NCBI RefSeq assembly: GCF_902459465.1
Contig: NC_047062.1
Coordinates: 33,102,673 to 33,166,672, forward strand
Source: Asterias rubens
Taxonomy: Eukaryota > Echinodermata > Asteroidea > Forcipulatida > Asteriidae
Direction: 5' to 3'
DNA length: 64,000 nucleotides
Positions 19,658 to 32,200 of the stretch are shown piece after piece. Position numbers and translations under genes: made by a program. The notes under the pieces were generated by a model. That model was not told the DNA's origin. It ran no database searches and saw nothing but the letters and a program-made list of their open reading frames with translations. The first letter of the stretch is position 1. Every line of letters begins with the position of its first letter.

Positions 19658-20840
19658 TGCGTAGAGGAATGGAATACAAGGTTGGACTGTTTTGTTTTCT
19701 CTTCGTTGGTAAATATGAGTACAATATCTCAGCAGAAGGGTTTTCATCCGAAGGGCAGACTTTAGATGTTATATTTGCATCGGGGACATCCTGATTGGGA
19801 TAAAGAATATAATTTTTTTTTATCCATTCACCGATGTGTATGAAGCAATGTATACACAATACTTTCCAGAGTTCTGTTGAAAAATCCATAGACAAATCAT
19901 TCGGGTGGTCGGGATGCAGATCACTCAGAATGCAACGGTCATGGGTTTGAATCTCACCGTTGTGATTTGCATGTGGATTTTTTTCACAAAGTACTGAGTA
20001 TACAGTGCTTAATACACATTGTTGGTGTTAGGGTAAAAACACTACATGAGCAAATATTTGTTCATAAAAGGCAAGGATTGTGATGTTTTCGGATACAAAG
20101 CATGTTTTTATTAATTTTGGAAATGCAAGTACTACTCTATAAGCAGTTTGCTTGAGCTTGGTTTGACTATATGAATACTCTTGCTTCAGTACTACTTAAG
20201 GTTTATAGACTTGAAAACTGTTAGGTTTCATATCAACAAAATTCTTGAGAGTGTTTAAGAGATCATCCCTGTATTTGTCATCAACATTTGTATGCAATGA
20301 TCACACATTAACTTACAGATAGACAGACATAAAAACACTTAAATCTGTCTTTCTCATTTAGAAACTTGAATTCTCCAGAAAGTGTAAATTCCTGATCAGA
20401 AACATTTCTGCGATCAAATCTGGACCTTCTGTTTTTTGTTTAACAGAGTATATGAATAGGATGTAATATTTTTTTGCTTAAGCAGCTCTATGAATTTTGG
20501 CCATGGTGAAAGTCATGTTTTTCTTATCCTACTCATAATATTATGAGTTTATATTTCTATTAGGTGGGGTTGGGGCTCAGGTGAGATTTGTGGTTGGAAT
20601 CGACGCTGGTTGGATTAATGTAAACATGGATTTTAGGACAAGATTGCACCATTATATAATAAATATTACTGGGTTTGACCACGCAAAGGCAATGATAACA
20701 CCAAGACAAGTAAAGCATTAGGAATACTATTGTCATGTTTTTAATTTTGTATAAATGTTAATAAATACTGTACATTTGATCTGATATGTACATGCTAATG
20801 CTACACAGGAATACACATTGAAGAGTCATAATAAACAAGT
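19658..20840 (+). other. KAT5: KAT5 3' untranslated region (approximate)
   Basis: The stretch after the KAT5 stop codon holds no gene. AATAAA-type signals suitable for cleavage occur near 20760 and 20830. The right limit is a guess. Confidence 0.4.
19893..20045 (+). mobile_element. SINE-like copy with B-box
   Basis: A tRNA-like head contains GGGTTTGAATCTC (B-box-like), followed by TGTGATTTGCATGTGG and an AGTACTGAGTATACAG body. The A box is weak. It lies in the KAT5 3' region. Confidence 0.4.
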
Positions 20841-20997
20841 GTGGTAAACAATATTTTACTTCAATTTTGTTTAATTAATTTGGGATTTATAAACTGTTTG
20901 TTTCTTGCAGGAATGCAATATGCAGATTTGTTTTCATTTCACAACAGGAAAAATGAAAGAAAAAATGAAAATTTACATACCTGGGCGTTGTAGTACC

Positions 20998-21110
20998 TTT
21001 AATAATAATAATAATAATAATAATAATAGTGGCTTCTTATATAGGGTGCATATTGGTCACTCAGTGCCGCTCAAGGCGTTTTAACATACAGTATTCCCTG
21101 CAAGGTATGT
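20998..21110. repeat. (AAT)n microsatellite joined to a dispersed repeat
   Basis: About nine TAA units are followed by GTGGCTTCTTATATAGGGTG and CACTCAGTGCCGCTCAAGGC. The reverse complement reads like the common ...CTATATAAGAAGCCAC(ATTATT)n end of an invertebrate SINE/LINE, so the microsatellite is probably its tail. Confidence 0.55.
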
Positions 21111-21293
21111 GGGACTACGTTTGAATTATGAGATCTACTCCTATTTCGATATTCTGATTAAATAATGAAACACTTACATGTACATCAATTCCAGCATACA
21201 ATTCATATTTGTACAAGGAGCAAAGGATTTCAGATTTACAAAATAATTGGCAAAATTCAATTGAATTCATCAAAACACATCTCTCATCCTCTA

Positions 21294-21428
21294 TATTTAC
21301 TCACTGATAAATAAAACCTTGATTTACTCACTGATAAATAAAACCTGGATTTACTCACTGATAAATAAAATCTGGATTTACTCACTGATAAATAAAACCT
21401 TGATTTACTCACTGATAAATAAAACCTC
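21294..21428. repeat. 27-bp tandem repeat, 5 copies
   Basis: The unit is GATTTACTCACTGATAAATA followed by AAACCTT, repeated five times with few changes. Non-coding, in the interval between the convergent KAT5 and DUF229 genes. Confidence 0.9.
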
Positions 21429-22149
21429 GATTTTTGCAAGTAGATACTGATAAGTAAAAATCAGACAATACAAATTATACAGACAGTTGATATGTATATT
21501 AATTTACTTCAGCAGTTGATTGTCTCAAATCAGAATCCCTCACTTTTCTGTTTTTTGTAAGAAACAAAAGTTTACAAACATTCTTCTTCTGAGGATTTTG
21601 ATTCATAATCAAAGTTTACTCAATTATGCAGGGTTGAGAAATTTCAGTCATTAACTGAATTAAACTTAAGCCTTTTTTAATTTTTGGGTCCACATTGTTA
21701 ACTAGTACCGCTGTTTGATCTACTATGACAGCATGTGAATGTGAACATAAACTAAATAAAATCCCATAACTTATCAAAGATGACATTAATTTGTCTGAAA
21801 TTGCTCATTGGATTAACATCACAACCATAAATGTTGTAATCCACACGAGTGTGGCCCATGATCTAGCGTTTTCATTTGTTGATTCGCAGCTCCATGTTGG
21901 TTAGGAATTCAGTTTCCATTGGGAGTTTATACCACCCTGCAGTTGACCTTTTTGCAGTTATTTCTGTAATGTCAACAAACCGGCCAAGTTGATGATAGTT
22001 TAAGAGATTTATTGGCACAATAAGTGTCATAGTACCACTCGCTGTTTACATTTCACTGCCATTATACTCAGGTTGGGCTCCTGTATAAAATGCCATGATT
22101 CAAACTAGGGAACCTTATCCTCACAACTACCCCCACAACTTGGCAGGCC

Positions 22150-22305
22150 ATCAGACCCATAATTTCATCTTGAAAGGGCAAGGCCCTTTCATTTTGCAAA
22201 GGCACTTCCATTGGAAAATTGTAAACTCAATCAGAAACTTTTGAAGGGGCGCCAAGACCAGCGCAACGGGGGCCATGGCCTGCGTATAATTTCAGGCCTG
22301 ACTGG
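22150..22305. mobile_element. CAGGCCTG-family copy
   Basis: CATCTTGAAAGGGCAAGGCC, GGCACTTCCATTGGAAAAT, CTTTTGAAGGGGCGCCAAG and a terminal TTTCAGGCCTG match the family order. Confidence 0.6.
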
Positions 22306-22409
22306 GAAACAAATCCATTTTAGACTGTTTTAGATTAACTCATCCAAGCTTCTTAAAGAATCAAAATTGCACTAGATCAAAAACTACAATAATATTGTTA
22401 GTTTTCCAG

Positions 22410-22575
22410 GCATGGAGTTTCATCTTTGAAAAGGCAAGGCCATTTTCATTTTGCCAAGGGCACTTCCATTGGAAAATCGTAAAACCTATGGGAAACTTTT
22501 GAAAGGGCACTAAGGCCAAGACCAGGGGCAACATAGGTGATGGCCTCCACGCCCTTCGTGTAATTGCAAGCCTGA
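22410..22575. mobile_element. CAGGCCTG-family copy, adjacent
   Basis: A second copy in the same orientation, about 100 bp further on: GGCATGGAGTTTCATCTTTG, GGCACTTCCATTGGAAAATC, CTTTTGAAAGGGCAC and AATTGCAAGCCTG. Confidence 0.6.
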
Positions 22576-22629
22576 GTTTTCTGTCTGGTGTTTGAAAGAA
22601 TTGTATGCTGGTTTTTCATTTCACATTTT

Positions 22630-22702
22630 AATTCAGTCTTTGGGACATGAACCTGTGACCTCCATATTTACATACTGGTGCTTTACCAAGGGAGCTGTCT
22701 AG
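22630..22702 (-). mobile_element. tRNA-like SINE head
   Basis: On the minus strand CTCCCTTGGTAAAGCACC (A-box region) and GGTTCATGTCCC (B box) are at tRNA spacing. No clear acceptor stem was found. Confidence 0.45.
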
Positions 22703-23288
22703 TACTAATATTGGCAATCTCACTATTTTGTCAATATCTTTGTTTGGGGGTGTGCTTGTCAGAAGTAATTGTGGTGATAACATGTTTATAATTTGTTTTT
22801 CATATATAGGTATGCTTCATTTCAACAGTAATTTTTAATGATGTATGATTTGTGATGACATCATGTTTTATAACAAAAAAATCATCAGTCAAATTTTAAC
22901 AAACAGTTTTTATCATCTTGTTATGAGTAGAACAATTTGAGCAAATAACTAACACGTCTTTCTTAAATAAATAAAAATTGTATTGCCTATATTATTTCTA
23001 TCCATGTTTCAACTAAGGATTTGTTTTTGATACACTTTAAGATTTAAAAGGAAAACAGTTTTACATCTTCCCTGTAAAGATAAGAAGCAATACAGTCATT
23101 GCTTAAAATAAACACTCCATGATTATCATCATGTTAAATTGACTGATTAAAGAGTGTTGAACACACACCGTTTGTTTTAATGTGGAATATATTTGCACTT
23201 TCTGACAGACAGTTGTTTGGTCTCCATAGAGATGGTGGACATGTCAAATATAAACACACTTCCCCCACTCATGTTTCCGGCCTTCACG

Positions 23289-26200
23289 CTAAAACAGGAA
23301 ATTGTGAATTTGCACCCTGGTGCCGGCAGCGCCACTGTACCTCTTAAATCTGAACAAATATAGCCACAAAATAAACATTTAATCATAAATTCATTGATGG
23401 GTGAACTTCCAATGTGCAGGCAATGTGTAAAAGCAACTACAAAATACTTCTTTGATAACATTCTAGTTTCACTCTTGAAAAGAAGTGTTTTTTGACCAAA
23501 ATTTTGGCATAGTATTCCCAAGCTCCATCTTGAAGAAAAATACTTCTTCCATAATTATATAAATGTGTTTAGTATTGGTGCAGCATAAATCAAACCTGAG
23601 CAACATTACTCATCGTTCACATTCCTTTCTCCACCATGACTGAATCTTAGAAGGTTTTCTTTGAATTGATGTTGATAATTATCCCATGTTTAATCATTGC
23701 AATCCAGGCATTAACTGACTGGTGTAGGAAATCACTTGATCAATTTACAAGTATTATCATGTCATGACGCGGTTGGTGTTGTAATCCAGTTCTGGCCTGG
23801 CTGGTGTTGTAATCCGGTTATGAACTGGTTAGTGTTGTAATCTGGTTAGGCCTAGTTAGTTTTGTAATAAAGTTACTGGCTCAATGGCATTGTAATCCAG
23901 TTTTGATGCTGTAACCTGGTTAAGTCTTGGCTGCAAGTGTGTACATGTAATACCATTTCTAGCATCTTGTTGTTTGGTTCTCCTTACAGCTTGTTGATGT
24001 AATACCCTTTATAGCTGTCTTGTGAGTCCACCTTTGGCCTAGTTGATATACAATTTCTAGCTATGGTTGTTGAGTTCTAGCTATGGTTGTTGAGTTCACC
24101 GGTTGGTGTAATAACCGTTTCTAGCTGTTTCTAGCTGTTCGCTGACTGGAGGTTGATGTAATACCATTTCTAGCTCTCTGGTTGTCGAGTCCACCCGATG
24201 GCCGGTTGGTGTTATAACTCTCTGGTTGAGTCCATCTTTGGCCTAGTTGATGTTATACTCTTTCTAGCTTTCTGGTCGCTTAGTTCACCTGACAGGCGGT
24301 TGATGTAATATTGTTGGAGTTTGTTGTGAAGGTTTGATACACACACAGAATTGTAGAGGAACTCGTCTGTCCCAGCAGACATCGTAAGGTTGATACAGGG
24401 TGATTTGTTTCACCTGTTGAAGACAAAGTTGGAATTTGCTTACTTTAAACAAATGAATACATACTTTATCAATATTTGTATTTTATAACTTTTTGTATGC
24501 TCTTGTGTAGAGACCTTTTGACACGAGAACCGAAAACCAACAACCATTGTTTTGGCGCCAGTTGGCTATTCCAAAGGTTGCATGCAATATCATGACAAAA
24601 ATTCACACGATCACGCACATTGCATTCCCGACAATGGGACGTCCCATGTTATGCGAGATCGCACTGGTGCTCTGTCAGTGTCCTATTTATTGTCATGTTT
24701 GTGTTAGGTTACCATCGATCGTCTTCTTGGCTCACCATTTGTGTTTTTTATGCATCCCAACTCTGAAGATGAATGCATCCGAAAGCATTTTGTTTTTAGC
24801 TCAAATAGGCATCAAGAATTATCATGAAAAAATGATTAAGGTTTTGCAAGAGCTGGCGCTACATACCTGTTTAATGTCCATTTGATTACCCATAATGACA
24901 GACCACACAGTGTCTTCTTCAATAGTTTGAAATGACAAATGATGAACATAACGTCTCGCTGAGTTTAGGGATTCTTCTTTGTTCTCGTTAACAACAACAC
25001 TTAAGATTCTCCTGAAGTGCAGATCAATACAAGATGACTCCTCGGTTATACTGCTGGTCTTAGAGGCAAGCATCTCTGGGCTATGCATCTTATTAATGTA
25101 ATCCAGTGTGTACTGGACCATACTGGTGTGTCTCGGTGTCCAGTCAGTCTCGGGTAGTTTCTGTGTAGGAGAAGGGAGTCAGGAGACACATTTATTTTTA
25201 TAATAATGTGGTGTTTTTATTTTTGTAATAATGTTGTGTTTTAAACTTTGCTATACTTCATGAATGATTTACATTATGAAGGATTAACATGGATCTTTGG
25301 TCCACTGTAGACAAATCAAAACATTTCTGAAGTAGGATTTGAAACTTTGCATATAGTGGGTGTACTTAGGTGAGGTTTGCGGTAGCGCCATGTGTAAAAA
25401 GAACTGGCGCTTGACAACTCCTTTGACAATTCATTCAAAATTTGTTTGGAGTGATGTTCTTGTTTAAGTAACTCACCATATGTACTCATGTATGTTTCAT
25501 CAGTTATACATTATGAATATTATTGTTATTATTATGGGTCATACATATACATGACCCATAATAGACATGTTCTCAAGAGAGGGCATTATCACTTATTGTG
25601 GTTTACTATGAAGGCAACACAAATCAGCAAGATACATTTTGTTTGGTGAGAAACACTTGTTTCAAATACAGATTTGCAACCCTCAAGAAGCTGGGAATTT
25701 TAGGCTCAAACCACACACCCCAAACAGCTGGTACTGAAAGCTGGTCATTCAGACTCTGCTTGACTTGAAGGTACCCAGTCTGATTCCAGATTCCCTTACA
25801 CAATCACATCAATCCCACTGTGTAGAGATCTCTCTAAGTGTCTCAATAGTTGACTAATGAGAGTGAATAATCCCCCATCATTAAATATCCAAACTCTTAA
25901 CATCTACTCTCTCTTTAAATAACTATATTGACTCCTGAGTCAACATCCTTAGTACTGTCACCCGTCACAGTAAACCTCATGAATGGACTCTTTCATTCAT
26001 TGAAAACTTCCAAACACCGTCAAGCTATCACCTCTTTCACTCATTGAAAACTTCCAAAGACGGTCAAACTATTTACTCTTTCACTCATTGAAAACTTCCA
26101 AACACCGTCAAGCCATCACCTCTTTTACTCATTGAAAACTTCCAAAGACGGTCAAACTATTTACTCTTTCACTCATTGAAAACTTTCAAACACGGCCAAA

Positions 26201-29200
26201 CCATCCTCTCTTTCACTCATTGAAAACTTTCAAACACGGTCAAATCAGAAATAGTTTGTGTAGTAGAGTTGTAAGTAAAGGCTCATTAAAAACTTCCAAA
26301 CACGGTCAACCTATTTACTATTTCACTCTTTGAAAACTTCCAAACATTGCCGAACCAAAATAGTCTCTGAAGTAGAGCTGTAAGTAAAGGCTTCCTTGTT
26401 GAATTAAGACGCAGTATGCATTGTCATGTTTACCTGCATAAAGCCACATACACAGGTCCAGGCAGGAATGTTAGCTTGTTCACATGACCGGTGGCTGGGA
26501 ATTTCCTTGGTGAAAATGTTGACAGCTTTAGAGGCAATGACGCCGTCTACTCTCTCCATGTAGGGATAATGAAGGAGAGACTTCATGCTTAAATGTAGAT
26601 CGGCTTGTACCTAGGAATATATTTATTGAAAGATGTTATTGGGTTTCACAATCAGTCATCGGTGATTTAATTGGTTATCTGTCATCAATTATTACTTCTT
26701 TTTAAGCTTGTCAACCAAAGCTCAAATATTCAAAGTTGTTAAAGAGCTACACAACCAATTACTGGTGATTTAACCATAAATCTGTCACCAATTATTACTG
26801 CTTCTTCAAAGCAGCTCAACATTTGTAGAGTCTGTTTGAACTATTTCACCAATAAGATGTCTGCAACCATCAAAATGATAAATGGGTTTTTAGGCATTGC
26901 ATAGTGAGATATATTTGGATTGCTGTAACACCATGTATACATGTATATCAACTTGCTGGGTATATACATGTAATGAGGGGGGCTGGTCATCTCGCCACCT
27001 AGGAAGCTCGCCACCAACAAAGTTGCCCCCTGCAAAGTCTCCCCCTAACCGGCTAGCCCTGAGTTGTTACAAAGTCGCCCCCTGACAATGTCGCCCCCAA
27101 ACAATGTAGCCCCCTAGCAAAGTCGCCCCCTGACAATGTCGCCCCCCAGCCAATGTCGCCCCCTAGAAAGTCGCCCCCAGAAAATAATTAAGGGTTAGGG
27201 TTAGGGTTAGGGTTAGGGTTAGGGTAGGGTTAGGGTTAGGGTTAGGGTTAGACCTTCCACAAGCACATTACTTCATACAGAATTTTTTCTGAAAATGTTT
27301 TAACTATATTTTTTTACCATAATTATTGTAGCCTTAATTATTTTGAGAAAATAGAATTAGCTGTTGCAAACAAATTATTTTCCGACCAACATCTGGGGGC
27401 GACTTTGCTAGGGGGCGACATTGGCTGTGGGCGACATTGTCATAGGGCGACTTTGCTAGGGGCGACATTGACAGGGGGCGACATTGACAGGGGGCGACTT
27501 TGTTTCAACCCGGGGCGAGCCAGGTAGGGGGCGACTTTGCAGGGGGCGACTTTGTTGGTGGCGAGCTTGTCAGGTGGCGAGATGACCAGCATTCGTAATG
27601 AGTAAGGTAGATGGCCTTAGCTTTCGATCCAAACCGGACCTTCTTCAGAGGCATAAAACAAGTACAAACAAATACATATCCATTCATAGAAAAAGAGAGG
27701 GGAAAGGGATTAAGGGAAGGATCCAGAAAGAAGCGGGTAAATAACAGCCAATCAAAGTTTCTATTTCAGAAACAACTGGTGGCTATGAACCAATAGGAGT
27801 AAAGTGGTGAGGAAAAAGGATGTTCAGTATGAAAGGATGGATTACTGGACCATAATAGTGGTAATCGCATTGTTCGATAAAATCTTGCTGGGTATATTAT
27901 GTTCTTTTGAGAACTTGTCTTGCTATATAAATTACTGCCTCAGAGTAAATTTTTCAGAATTTGGGAGACTTCTCTACTACCACAGAGTAGATTTCAGAAC
28001 TGAGAAGTGTCATTAAGATGATGCTTTGATATTTAACGAGTTGATCAGTAAACTCACTTACAAGGTATCGTTGTTGATTACTTATAAGGTTTGCCATAAC
28101 TTGAGGTTGTTCTCGCAGTAACCACGTTGGCATGATGACAGATAAAAATGGCAGCAAAGTCTCGTAGTAACTTGCAAGATGTGAAGGATCTTTATGTAGA
28201 GGTTTACCGTGGTCTCCTAAAACAAACTGAGAAATAACAGGACATTACATTAAGCAGATGCAATTCATTACCAGTGTCTTAAGGTATGGTCTGTTTCTGT
28301 GAGTAACATAAGGTAAAACCGAGAGGTGAGATGGGTTGACTTTCTGCGTCTCATAATTAAAACAATTATCAGGAAAGCTATCTGGTCCAATTCCATAGAC
28401 CAAGAGAATAATGAATGAAAGAACACAATTTTTGCCCAAATTTGTGTGCTTTAAGATGTCTAAAAACGGCTTCAGACCTGATGTCTGAATATTTGAGTGA
28501 GAAATTACCTCTTTCTCATTGTTACTTCAGAGGGAGCTGTTTCCCACAACGTTTTTATTCTCCCAACAGCTCTCCATTGTGGGCTACCAAGTAAGTTTTT
28601 AGGCTAACAGTTATTTTGAGAAACAACCAGTAGTGTCAAGTGCCTTTAATCTACTCTCCCTAAAGATCGACCTACCACTACAAGGTTCTTGTTTTCTTGC
28701 AAAACTACCTCCAGGAAGGAGGCCAGTTCAGTGTCAACTTGATTGCCTGATTCTGTCTCACTCCTACAGGAACAACAACGTTAGAAGAAGAAACATCAAA
28801 TACAAACATAGGGGTTAATGGCAATTAGGTCGTCTGTGTAGTAACATAAAGTAATGGCATGAAACAGGAATTAACACTTCAAACGTCTGAAACATTTCCC
28901 TTTGAAATTATGAACAAAAACAATGATTAGGAAGGAGCTGGTGTTATTTTTCATGGTTCTATGGTTTCATCCGGGCTGTTTTCTTTTTTTTTTTTTAGAA
29001 GGTCTAGGGCTTATAAATATTAAACTGACTTTGATTTTGCACAAGCTTCCTATCTTTGCCAGTCTATGCATCTGAATCTGAATCTGAATCTGAATCTGAA
29101 TGATGAAGTCGGCAAAGTATCCTAATGGAAACATCACACCAACTTTTTATCAAAACCCCATGTTGGGAAAACCCACTATCCACACATGCAGGCTTCAAAT

Positions 29201-32200
29201 CCAGGTACTGAACCGGAGTCTACAGAGGTGAAAGGCAAGGACATAAACCACTGTAGAACCAACCTGACTGCCCTGTATAGTGCATGGTGCTGAAGAGATA
29301 GAGAGAGGGGGGTGGGGACTGTAATTATTGCAAATTAACTGCCATAACACTTATTAAAACAGAGTATGCTGATGAAAAATGGCCCCCAGTTAAAAAATGA
29401 GTTATCCTGAAATAGAGTCCCAACCTGTGAGCTGCGTTCAAGTCCAGAGCGGCCCATTTAGCCTGATGGGGGTGTCTCAGGAAATCTCTGGTGTAGTTGA
29501 GAATATATTCATGTAACATGTGGTTTCCATCACACAAACCAGACAGGATATTGGGTCTCACCTAAAGCAAAATATACACCAATAATACACTTCATTTGGA
29601 TGTAATTTATTGCTCCCTCAATACAGTGACAAGATGGGTTTAAAGTGAAGTCACAGAATGGATCAATGCTCACTCAATCATCTTGGGTTGTTGTCATTTA
29701 GCCTTCGAGAAAGACTCTACTAGGGTTGAAATGTTAGGCCACTAACTTTATTTGCATTCAATCATCTTGCTTTGATCTCACTTTGTCTCAACACAAACAG
29801 CACTAGAAATCTTATTTGACAATTTGTTTAGTTTTTTAATTCAGGCTTCACACGTGAGTGTAACACAAATAAAATGATACAGTTATAAACAACGGAAAAC
29901 TGGAGATTGCCCAAAACCGAAGCAAATTATTAATATCGAAAAGAGTTTTAAACCATTACTACTGAAAACCCACTCCACACACAAGGCTCTGGCACGAGGT
30001 GGGATTCGAACAGGGTCCCACGGAGGTAAAAAGCAAGGAAGAAACCAACTGAGCCTACCTGATCCTCTGATATATAAAAAAAATAATACAAACAAACAAA
30101 CAAACAAACCTAAGAAAGCATAATTTGATTATAGTTATAAGAGATGTCAAATTTGCATCGGGGATATTTAGTAAAATTTCAAACCTTACACAGACATTTC
30201 TTAAATAAATGTTCTGGAGTGATTTGCCTGGATTTCTTTTTACAGAACTCAGGAAAATACTACAGAGTATACTTAGAGTATACAGTCCCTTATATCTATG
30301 GGGAAAGGGTAAAAACAAATTACTGTATATGACACTTCTTTAGTTGTGTTTTCACTCTACATACCTCCTCATTCTCTCGTTTCTGCCATCCATGCTCAAC
30401 ATGAGCAAGAACTGGAGGTCTGTAGTGACAATCCTTTAAGAAAAGATCAAAGAAGAATCATAACTATAGATTGTAAAATCTTGACTTCAATAGATGGAGA
30501 CCCAAACAAGCTAGCAAGCTATCAAGCTAGACAGTCTCCCATGGAGATATTCTATACTGGGACAAAGAAGTGAAGAGCTTTGAAGAGTCTGTGTGAGCTG
30601 CGGTATTCTGCTTAGCTTCAAATTCTGTTAAAGGCACTGGACACTATTTGTAACTCCTCTACATAATTGCATAAAAACTTACTTGGTAACGAGTAATGGA
30701 GAGCTGTTGATAGCATAAAATATTGTGAGAAACAGCTCCCTCTGAAGTAACGTAGTTTTTGAGAAAGAGGTAATTTCTCACTTAAACAATAAAAGACTTC
30801 AGGCCTGAAAGCCATCTGAAAGCACACAAATTTGTGCGACTGAATTGGACTGAATTGGTCATCGAAGTTGCAAAAGAATAATGGAAGAAAAAATCCATGT
30901 CCTACTTTCAGATGCTTGAATTCGAGACCTCATAATTCTATTCAAAAATTGAGTGAGAAATTACTGCTTTCTCAAAAACTATCTTATTTCTCACAAGGTT
31001 TTATACTATCAACAGCTCTCCATTGCTCGTTAAAGTAAGTTTTTATGCTAAATTTTTTTTGGAGTAATCACCATTAGCTTCCAGTGCCTTTAATTATTGC
31101 AGCCAGGTAAGGCATATTACTCAAACAGAAACCTGTATCAAATCAAACTAAAATGGGGGAGGGTGGGGGTACAGCAAGATTTGCAATCAGAATGTGTTCT
31201 GTATCAACTGATTTGATTTCAACCTTGAGTGGCTGAGTCTATACACTCCCAACCACTAAGACTTTCACCCTAAATCCACCATGTCTATGCATCAAAAGGC
31301 GGATCACTTTAAATCTCAGGATTAAGCTTTTGCTTTAAGGATTAAGATGTTTGTATACAAAAGTCTCTAATCTCTAGGACAACAATGGGATTTAGAGTGA
31401 AGAAGACAAAACATCGGACTGTTGTTTTGGCGGAGGTTTGTGGAGAGTGTTCCAAATGACCTCTAACTATCTCTTAATCCAAACCAGAAATCTGGGACAA
31501 AAATCTGGGACAAAAATCTGGGACAGAAAAACATTCCAAGGTCATCAAAAACAGCAACCAACTTATTTTCATTGACAACTTAATCCATAATGAGCATTAG
31601 ACTGCATGATTTGTGAGCCATTCTAAGCTGTTGTTAAGATACACTCTAAAAGAGATGAGTGGTTTTTTGGCAGCATTCGTGTTCAAACAGGAAAGCTAAC
31701 GAATTGGTCTTATTATTAAATAGCCACGTACTGACAGTCATTAAAGCAGTTTGCTTGAGTTTGATGAAGGTGGCAGTTTTTACTAGTGTTATCTTTATTT
31801 ATAGGAGAAACACTCTGCTAGGGTCGAAATATTAGGCCATTAATTGTTTTGTTTGTACTTATACCAGGTCCTTTTGGTTGGTAAGCAGTTTGCAACAGCT
31901 AGTTCTACTTTCCCTTTGCTATTTACAGGGCATTTTGTTCACTATCCAAGATGCTGCTACAAGCTTCACTCACATAAATATATGTTAAAGCTAAATTGTG
32001 TTTATATGAAAGCTTCTTAAAGCAGCAAGTTTGGCTTAGCTTTGATATTGGTGCTATGAAAGTATTCACTAATCTTAATTACCTTACAATGAGTTCGTGT
32101 GCCCATCATTCCACTGTTATTATCAATTCCATAGCTGGTTATATAACCACGATCTGACGCATACTTCCATATCCACTCTTTCACATCTTTAGCATATCTA

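Noticed and set aside
24764..24796. Second hammerhead core (CTGAAGATGAATGCATCCGAAAG)
   Set aside because: Stem II would have only three or four base pairs and would use up part of the CUGANGA core; too weak without a covariance search.
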